Source of the DNA: Streptomyces sp. R33
Lineage (GTDB): Bacteria > Actinomycetota > Actinomycetes > Streptomycetales > Streptomycetaceae
Length of the DNA stretch: 64,000 nucleotides
Direction of reading: 5' to 3'
Assembly (NCBI RefSeq): GCF_041200175.1
Contig: NZ_CP165727.1
Span: 4,042,501 to 4,106,500, forward strand
The translations under genes and the position numbers were made by a program. Positions 58,704 to 64,000 of the stretch are shown here, piece after piece. The notes below the pieces were generated by a model. It worked only from the letters and a program-made list of their open reading frames with translations, was not told where the DNA came from and did not search any database. Each line of letters starts with the position of its first letter. The stretch's first letter is position 1.

Positions 58704-59576
58704 ATGAACATCAAGCGCGGGGCCGCCGGCAGGGGCCGGGTCGCAGGCCTGCCGGAATGGGACCGCTGCGGGGTCATGGGCGTCGTCAACGTCACCCCCG
58801 ACTCCTTCTCCGACGGCGGGCGCTGGTTCGACACCACCGCCGCCGTCAAGCGCGGCCTCGACCTCGTCGCCCAGGGCGCCGACCTCGTCGACGTGGGCGG
58901 CGAGTCGACCCGCCCCGGCGCCTCCCGCGTGGACGAGGAGGAGGAGCTGCGCCGCGTCGTCCCCGTGGTGCGCGGCCTGGCCTCCGAGGGGGTCACCGTC
59001 TCCGTCGACACCATGCGCGCCTCCGTCGCCGCCCAGGCCGTCGCCGCCGGCGCGCTGCTGGTCAACGACGTCAGCGGCGGGCTCGCCGACCCCGGCATGA
59101 TCCCGGCCGTGGCCGCCGCCGAGGTGCCGTTCGTCGTCATGCACTGGCGCGGCTTCAGCGACGGCATGAACCGCCTCGCCGTCTACGAGGACGTCGTCGC
59201 GGAGGTCACCGCCGAGCTCCGCACCCGCATCGACGCGGTCGTGGCCGGCGGGATCGCCCCCGAGCGGCTCGTCGTCGACCCCGGCCTCGGCTTCGCGAAG
59301 ATGGCCGAGCACGACCTCGCCCTCGTCGCCCACCTCCCCGAGCTGCGCGCCCTCGGCTTCCCGCTGCTGGTCGCCGCCTCGCGGAAGCGTTTCCTCGGCC
59401 GGATCCTGGCCGGCGCCGCCGACGCCGCCCCGCCGCCCGCCCGCGAGCGCGACGCCGCCACCGCCGCCGTTTCCGCCATCGCCGCCCACCAGGGCGCCTG
59501 GGCCGTGCGGGTCCACGAGGTACGGGCCACCGCCGACGCGGTTCGGGTGGCCCGCGCCGTGGAAGGGGCCCTGTGA
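58704..59576 (+). CDS. folP: Dihydropteroate synthase
   Basis: Joins p-aminobenzoate with dihydropterin pyrophosphate in folate synthesis; the sulfonamide target. The 290-aa protein shows the signature blocks GVVNVTPDSFSDGG, DLVDVGGESTRPGA, VSVDTMR, VNDVSGG, FVVMHWRG, VVDPGLGFAK and AASRKRFLG. The ATG at 58704 has TGGAG upstream. It heads the folate operon. A GTG-initiated NTF2-like gene, folB, folK and a DUF3180 gene follow in order on the same strand. Confidence 0.96.
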   Translation: MNIKRGAAGRGRVAGLPEWDRCGVMGVVNVTPDSFSDGGRWFDTTAAVKRGLDLVAQGADLVDVGGESTRPGASRVDEEEELRRVVPVVRGLASEGVTVSVDTMRASVAAQAVAAGALLVNDVSGGLADPGMIPAVAAAEVPFVVMHWRGFSDGMNRLAVYEDVVAEVTAELRTRIDAVVAGGIAPERLVVDPGLGFAKMAEHDLALVAHLPELRALGFPLLVAASRKRFLGRILAGAADAAPPPARERDAATAAVSAIAAHQGAWAVRVHEVRATADAVRVARAVEGAL

Positions 59577-59625
59577 TCCGCCCCGCCGGCGGAGGAACCC
59601 GTACGGCAGCCAGGAGAGGGGAACG

Positions 59626-60069
59626 GTGAGCCTTACCGACATCGAAGCCGTCGAAGAGGTCAACACGGCCTTCTACGAGGCCATGGAGCAGGGGGACTTC
59701 GACGCACTGTCGGCGCTCTGGCTCGAGGACGAGATCTCCTGCGTGCACCCGGGCTGGCCGGTGCTCTCGGGCCGCGGCGAGGTGCTGCGCTCGTACGCGC
59801 TGATCATGTCCCACACCGACTACATCCAGTTCTTCCTCACCGACACGAAAGTCGCCGTCATAGGCGACACCGCACTGGTGACGTGCACGGAGAACATCCT
59901 CAGCGGCGGGCCCGCCGAGGACGGCGGAGAGCTCGGCCCGCTCGTCGGCCAGCTGGTCGTCGCCACGAATGTGTTCCGACGCACATCCGGGGGCTGGCGG
60001 CTCTGGTCCCACCACGGTTCTCCCGTCCTGACGGACTCCGACGAGGACGAGGAGGAGGACTCCGCCTGA
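59626..60069 (+). CDS. NTF2-like (SnoaL-type) protein in the folate operon
   Basis: A 147-aa protein with the NTF2/SnoaL-like fold: VNTAFYEAMEQGDFDALSALWLEDEISCVHPGWPVLSGRGEVLRSY, then VATNVFRRTSGGWRLWSHHGSPVL, ending in an acidic tail DEDEEEDSA. Such small beta-barrels act as enzymes or ligand binders. It is inserted between folP and folB in all its surrounding synteny here; a role in pterin handling is inferred from position only. The GTG has GGAGAGGGG upstream. Confidence 0.9.
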   Translation: MSLTDIEAVEEVNTAFYEAMEQGDFDALSALWLEDEISCVHPGWPVLSGRGEVLRSYALIMSHTDYIQFFLTDTKVAVIGDTALVTCTENILSGGPAEDGGELGPLVGQLVVATNVFRRTSGGWRLWSHHGSPVLTDSDEDEEEDSA

Positions 60070-60199
60070 CCCCTCCGGCGGGATCCGGGGTCGTTCGCAG
60101 GTAAATTCGAAGACGGACGACGCCGACCGCACTCGGCGTAGGCCCATGGATCCGGGGAGTCCCGGACCGGAAGCACCTACGAAAGCAGGAGTGATTCGC

Positions 60200-60559
60200 G
60201 TGGATCGTGTCGCGCTGCGCGGCCTCAAGGCTCGCGGGCACCACGGCGTCTTCCCCCGGGAACGCGAGGAAGGCCAGACCTTCATCGTCGACCTGGTGCT
60301 CCACATCGACACCCGCCCCGCGGCGGCCGACGACGACCTGGCGAAGACCGTGCATTACGGGGTAGTCGCGGAGGAAGTCGTCGATGTGGTCCAGGGAGAG
60401 CCCGTCGACCTGATCGAGACCCTCGCCGAGCGGATCGCCCAGCAGTGCCTGAAGCACGAAGCGGTCGCACAGGTGGAGGTCGTCGTCCACAAACCGGACG
60501 CCCCCATCACCGTCCCCTTCGACGACGTGACCATCACGATCACCCGGAGCCGCGTGTGA
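60200..60559 (+). CDS. folB: Dihydroneopterin aldolase
   Basis: Cleaves 7,8-dihydroneopterin to 6-hydroxymethyl-dihydropterin and glycolaldehyde. The 119-aa protein shows VALRGLKARGHHGVFPREREEGQTFIVDL, the DLAKTVHYGVVAEEVVDVVQGEPVDLIETLAERIAQQCL block and the final VEVVVHKPDAPI. The GTG at 60200 has AGGAG with 8-nt spacing; an earlier GTG at 60191 overlaps that site. Its TGA lies against the folK GTG. Confidence 0.95.
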   Translation: MDRVALRGLKARGHHGVFPREREEGQTFIVDLVLHIDTRPAAADDDLAKTVHYGVVAEEVVDVVQGEPVDLIETLAERIAQQCLKHEAVAQVEVVVHKPDAPITVPFDDVTITITRSRV

Positions 60560-61164
60560 ACAACGGACTGAACGCCCAGAGCGACCCCACCGTCCAGCCG
60601 GTGCCCGCATCCGTCGTGGAGACGGTGGACGCGGCCGACACGACCCTCTCCAACCCGAAGTGGGCCGTCATCGCGCTCGGCGCGAACCTCGGCAACCGCC
60701 TGGAGACCCTCCAGGGCGCCATCGACGCCCTCGGCGACACCCCCGGCCTGCGGGTCAAGGCCGTCTCCCCCGTCTACGAGACCGAGCCGTGGGGCGTCGA
60801 GCCCGGCTCCCAGCCGTCGTACCTCAACGCTGTGGTCCGCGTACGGACCACGCTGCCCCCGTCCTCCCTGCTGGAGCGCGGCCACGCCATCGAAGAGGCC
60901 TTCGACCGCGTCCGCGACGAGCGCTGGGGCCCGCGCACCATCGACGTCGACATCGTGTCGTACGCCGAGGTGGTCTCGGCCGACCCGGTCCTCACCCTCC
61001 CCCACCCGCGGGCCCACCAGCGGGCCTTCGTCCTGGCCCCGTGGAACGACGTCGACCCCGAGGCGCAGATCCCCGGGCACGGCCCGGTCGCTTCCCTGCT
61101 GGCCGGAATCGGCCTGGCCGGGGTCACGCCGCGGCCGGACCTGGAACTCCGCCTCCCCGAGTAG
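60556..61164 (+). CDS. folK: 6-Hydroxymethyl-dihydropterin pyrophosphokinase
   Basis: Transfers pyrophosphate from ATP to 6-hydroxymethyl-dihydropterin, giving the FolP substrate. The 202-aa protein has about 30 extra N-terminal residues before VIALGANLGNRLETLQGAIDAL, then SPVYETEPWG, RDERWGPRTIDVDIVSY and PHPRAHQRAFVLAPWNDV, all HPPK signatures. The GTG start overlaps the folB stop by 4 nt, so the two are translationally coupled. Confidence 0.95.
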   Translation: MNNGLNAQSDPTVQPVPASVVETVDAADTTLSNPKWAVIALGANLGNRLETLQGAIDALGDTPGLRVKAVSPVYETEPWGVEPGSQPSYLNAVVRVRTTLPPSSLLERGHAIEEAFDRVRDERWGPRTIDVDIVSYAEVVSADPVLTLPHPRAHQRAFVLAPWNDVDPEAQIPGHGPVASLLAGIGLAGVTPRPDLELRLPE

Positions 61165-61236
61165 TCGTTAACCTGTGGCTGCAGCCTGTGGACTGCGGCG
61201 ACTGACGACTTGGCGCGGAAAGCGGGGAACGGGCAC

Positions 61237-61725
61237 GTGAAGCAACTGAGGCCGGCGGTCCTGGCGGGGATCTTCGCCGTCGCCGGGGTGCTGTCCTGGG
61301 CGGGCGCCCGGCTGTGGAACGCGTACGGGACCCTGCCGGGCGTCCCGCTGGCCGCGCCCATCGTCCTCGGCGCCATCGCGGTCGTCCTGCTGGCCACCGC
61401 CCTCTCGCTGCGGTCCCGCCTCAAGGCGCAGCGCGAGCGGCGGCCGGGCGCCAAGGGCGTGGAGCCGCTGATGGCGGCCCGCGCGGTCGTCTTCGGTCAG
61501 GCCAGCGCCCTCGTGGCGGCCCTCGTGGCGGGCATGTACGGCGGCGTGGGCGTCTTCCTGTGGGCCAACGGCCTGGAGGTGCCCGCCCGCCGCGACCAGG
61601 CCTGGTACGCCGCCTTCTCGGTCCTGGCCGGCGCGGCGGTCATCGCCGCCGCCCTCTTCCTGGAGCACGTCCTGAAGCTCCCGGAAGACGACGACACCAT
61701 CCCCCACTCCCCCTCGCGCGCCTGA
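61237..61725 (+). CDS. DUF3180 membrane protein
   Basis: A 162-aa protein with about four membrane helices (AVLAGIFAVAGVLSWAGARLW, LAAPIVLGAIAVVLLATALSL, LVAALVAGMYGGVGVFLWANGL and WYAAFSVLAGAAVIAAALFLEHVLKL). It is conserved next to folK in many actinobacteria; function unknown. The GTG at 61237 is preferred, though an in-frame start nine codons earlier exists. It ends the plus-strand folate unit and is convergent with folE. Confidence 0.88.
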   Translation: MKQLRPAVLAGIFAVAGVLSWAGARLWNAYGTLPGVPLAAPIVLGAIAVVLLATALSLRSRLKAQRERRPGAKGVEPLMAARAVVFGQASALVAALVAGMYGGVGVFLWANGLEVPARRDQAWYAAFSVLAGAAVIAAALFLEHVLKLPEDDDTIPHSPSRA

Positions 61726-61773
61726 AGCGGCCTCCGGCCGGGGCCGGGGGCCAGGGGTCAGCTGGTCAGCTGG

Positions 61774-62382
61774 TCAGCGCGCCATGATCAGGCTCATGGC
61801 CTCGTTGCGGGTGGCGGGGTCGCGGAGCTGGCCGCGGACCGCCGAGGTGATGGTCTTCGCGCCGGGCTTGCGGACCCCGCGCATCGTCATGCACATGTGC
61901 TCGCACTCGACGACGACGATGACCCCGCGCGGCTCCAGGATCTCCATCAGGGAGTCCGCTATCTGCGTGGTCAGCCGCTCCTGCACCTGCGGGCGGCGGG
62001 CGAACACGTCCACGAGACGGGCCAGCTTCGACAAACCGGTGATCTTGCCGTCGATGGACGGGATGTAGCCGACGTGCGCGACGCCGTGGAACGGCACGAG
62101 ATGATGTTCGCAGTTGCTCATGACCTCGATGTCCTTGACCAGGACCATCTCGTCGTGGCCCAGGTCGAACGTGGTCGTCAGGACCTCTTCGGGCTTCTGG
62201 TAGAGGCCGGCGAATATCTCCTTGTACGCCCGCGCCACGCGCGCCGGGGTTTCGAGGAGGCCCTCGCGGTCCGGGTCCTCGCCGACCGCGATCAGAAGTT
62301 CGCGGACCGCCGCCTCGGCGCGCTTCTCGTCGAACTCGCCGATCGTGCCCTCGTCACCGGTCAGGGTCACTGGGTCGGTCAT
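61774..62382 (-). CDS. folE: GTP cyclohydrolase I
   Basis: Makes dihydroneopterin triphosphate from GTP, the first step of folate synthesis. The 202-aa protein has the zinc site CEHHLVPFHGVAHVGYIP (Cys and His) with the second Cys in CEHMCMTMRGVRKPGAKT, and EDPDREGLLETPARVARAYKEIFAGL. The ATG at 62382 has GAGGAAGAG upstream. It lies on the strand opposite folPBK, downstream of ftsH, and is separated from it by the ftsH terminator. Confidence 0.96.
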   Translation of the reverse strand: MTDPVTLTGDEGTIGEFDEKRAEAAVRELLIAVGEDPDREGLLETPARVARAYKEIFAGLYQKPEEVLTTTFDLGHDEMVLVKDIEVMSNCEHHLVPFHGVAHVGYIPSIDGKITGLSKLARLVDVFARRPQVQERLTTQIADSLMEILEPRGVIVVVECEHMCMTMRGVRKPGAKTITSAVRGQLRDPATRNEAMSLIMAR

Positions 62383-62428
62383 CTCTTCCTCGTTCCTGTG
62401 TGCACTGGCGCTCGCGGACACGCAAAAG

Positions 62429-62466
62429 TGCCGCGCCCCCCAGGCTAGAACCTGGGGGGCGCGGCA
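62429..62466 (-). terminator. Intrinsic terminator of ftsH
   Basis: TGCCGCGCCCCCCAGG (62429-62444) pairs perfectly with CCTGGGGGGCGCGGCA (62451-62466), a 16-bp stem with a six-base loop. On the minus strand it is followed by CTTTTGCG, giving a T-tract. It lies 28 nt after the ftsH stop. Confidence 0.95.
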
Positions 62467-62493
62467 TCCATTCCGGGACGGTCCGGCCGAGGG

Positions 62494-64000
62494 CTACTCG
62501 GCGCGGTCCTCCGGGGACGGCTCCTTCTCCACGGACACGGCCGGCGCGCTGGCCGAGGTGCCGTTCGCCGAGTTCGTCAGCTGGAGCTCCTTGGGAGAGA
62601 GCACCGGCGGACGGGTCGACGGGGTGCGGTGCGAAGAGCCGGTCCACGCCGGTCGGGCCGGGCGCTTCACGATCGTCGAGAAGACCTCGGCGATCTCCTC
62701 CTTGCCCAGCGTCTCCTTCTCGAGGAGCGCGAGGACCAGGTTGTCGAGGACGTCGCGGTTCTCGACCAGGATCTCCCAGGCCTCGTTGTGCGCGGTCTCG
62801 ATGAGCTTCTTGACCTCTTCGTCGACCAGCGCCGCGACCTCTTCCGAGTAGTCCCGCGGGTGCGACATCTCGCGGCCCAGGAACGGCTCGGTGTTGTCCC
62901 CGCCGAACTTGATCGCGCCGAGGCGCTCGGTCATGCCGTACTGGGTCACCATCGCGCGGGCCGTCGCCGTGGCCTTCTCGATGTCGTTCGCCGCGCCGGT
63001 GGTCGGGTCGTGGAAGACCAGCTCCTCGGCCGCGCGCCCGCCCAGCATGTACGCCAGCTGGTCGAGCATCTCGTTGCGCGTGGTCGAGTACTTGTCCTCG
63101 TCGGGCAGGACCATGGTGTAGCCCAGGGCCCGGCCGCGGGACAGGATCGTGATCTTGTGGACCGGGTCGGAGTTCGGGGAGGCCGCCGCGACCAGGGCGT
63201 GACCGCCCTCGTGGTACGCGGTGATCTTCTTTTCCCGGTCCGACATGATCCGGGTCCGCTTCTGCGGGCCCGCCACGACGCGGTCGATGGCCTCGTCCAG
63301 CATGTGGTTGTCGATCAGCTTGCGGTCCGAGCGGGCGGTCAGGAGCGCCGCCTCGTTCAGGACGTTGGACAGATCGGCACCCGTGAAGCCGGGGGTGCGG
63401 CGGGCGACGGCCGAGAGGTCGACGTCCGGAGCGACCGGCTTGCCCTTCTGGTGGACCTTGAGGATCTCCAGACGGCCCTGCATGTCGGGACGGTCGACCG
63501 CGATCTGCCGGTCGAAGCGGCCCGGGCGCAGCAGCGCCGGGTCGAGGATGTCCGGGCGGTTCGTGGCGGCGATCAGGATGACGCCGCCCTTCACGTCGAA
63601 GCCGTCCATCTCGACGAGCAGCTGGTTCAGGGTCTGCTCGCGCTCGTCGTGGCCGCCGCCGAGGCCCGCACCGCGGTGCCGGCCGACGGCGTCGATCTCG
63701 TCGACGAAGACGATCGCCGGGGCGTTGGCCTTGGCCTGCTCGAACAGGTCGCGGACACGCGAGGCACCGACACCGACGAACATCTCGACGAAGTCGGAAC
63801 CGGAGATCGAGTAGAACGGCACGCCCGCCTCGCCGGCGACGGCACGCGCCAGCAGGGTCTTGCCGGTGCCGGGCGGGCCGTAGAGCAGCACGCCCTTGGG
63901 GATCTTCGCCCCGACGGCCTGGAACTTGGCCGGCTCCTGCAGGAACTCCTTGATCTCGTGGAGTTCCTCGACGGCCTCGTCCGAGCCCGCGACGTCGGCG
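62494..64000 (-). CDS. ftsH: ATP-dependent zinc metalloprotease FtsH (N-terminus outside window)
   Basis: Membrane-bound AAA+ protease that degrades misfolded membrane proteins. The window holds the last ~500 residues: the start of the AAA domain (VAGSDEAVEELHEIKEFLQEP), Walker A LLYGPPGTGKTLLARA, Walker B IVFVDEIDAVGRHRG, the second region of homology ATNRPDILDPALLRPGRFDR, and the peptidase domain with the zinc motif HEGGH in AYHEGGHALVAA and the third ligand region ANDIEKATATARAMVTQYGM. The Ser/Pro-rich tail after the protease domain (about 60 residues, ending EKEPSPEDRAE) is disordered. The membrane helices lie beyond base 64000. Confidence 0.97.
   Translation of the reverse strand, partial: ADVAGSDEAVEELHEIKEFLQEPAKFQAVGAKIPKGVLLYGPPGTGKTLLARAVAGEAGVPFYSISGSDFVEMFVGVGASRVRDLFEQAKANAPAIVFVDEIDAVGRHRGAGLGGGHDEREQTLNQLLVEMDGFDVKGGVILIAATNRPDILDPALLRPGRFDRQIAVDRPDMQGRLEILKVHQKGKPVAPDVDLSAVARRTPGFTGADLSNVLNEAALLTARSDRKLIDNHMLDEAIDRVVAGPQKRTRIMSDREKKITAYHEGGHALVAAASPNSDPVHKITILSRGRALGYTMVLPDEDKYSTTRNEMLDQLAYMLGGRAAEELVFHDPTTGAANDIEKATATARAMVTQYGMTERLGAIKFGGDNTEPFLGREMSHPRDYSEEVAALVDEEVKKLIETAHNEAWEILVENRDVLDNLVLALLEKETLGKEEIAEVFSTIVKRPARPAWTGSSHRTPSTRPPVLSPKELQLTNSANGTSASAPAVSVEKEPSPEDRAE

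Overview
The window is a stretch of chromosomal core from a Streptomyces or a very close relative. The evidence is very high GC with strong third-position bias, frequent GTG starts, and marker genes in the order radA, disA, mutY, sigE-cseA-cseB-cseC, clpC, lsr2, panC-nadB-nadC-coaX, folP-folB-folK-folE, ftsH. From memory this matches the Streptomyces coelicolor segment running roughly from SCO3334 to SCO3404; that synteny is recalled, not computed. I see no prophage, insertion sequence, CRISPR array, rRNA or tRNA gene. Both edges cut genes: the C-terminal part of a tryptophanyl-tRNA synthetase on the left and the N-terminal part of FtsH on the right.

Layout. 0-12.6 kb: trpS end, proC, a two-gene ABC-2 exporter with a perfect palindrome over its start codon, a small membrane protein, an SH3 protein, a membrane Ser/Thr kinase with a predicted beta-propeller sensor, ilvD, a sugar-isomerase/TetR pair, a 760-bp gene-free gap holding a long imperfect inverted repeat, a Ppx/GppA phosphatase and a Cys-rich hypothetical protein. 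12.7-25.1 kb, genome integrity and envelope stress: a sigma-like/zinc-finger/BACON membrane fusion, radA, disA (c-di-AMP synthase), mutY, the sigE-cseABC envelope-stress operon, a LamG-type membrane protein and a secreted M23 peptidase. 25.4-31.9 kb: clpC with a full match to the ClgR consensus upstream, lsr2, a short-type N-acetylglutamate synthase, a BlaI-type repressor, a 57-aa membrane microprotein and a lone DUF397 protein.

32-43.8 kb: an aldolase, then a tightly overlapping cofactor operon (DUF2520 dehydrogenase-like, panC, nadB, nadC, coaX) for pantothenate/CoA and NAD, two regulators, a secreted M28 aminopeptidase and a SAM methyltransferase. 43.9-50.6 kb: a NarL-type two-component system, two bacterial PH-domain membrane proteins, an orphan NuoD, an arylamine N-acetyltransferase and small proteins. 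50.6-58.5 kb: a coiled-coil membrane protein, a glycine betaine/choline-type ABC importer split into two divergent units, a membrane esterase, and a divergent MprF/LysX-like protein. 58.7-64 kb: the folate operon (folP, an NTF2-like gene, folB, folK, DUF3180), then folE and ftsH on the opposite strand.

The least explained items are the sigma-like/ZAS/BACON fusion, the palindrome between Shine-Dalgarno and start of the ABC exporter, the 145-bp inverted repeat with GAA-loop mini-hairpins, the double palindrome upstream of the M23 peptidase, the orphan NuoD with an altered quinone-site residue, and the His/Cys-rich leader on NadC.
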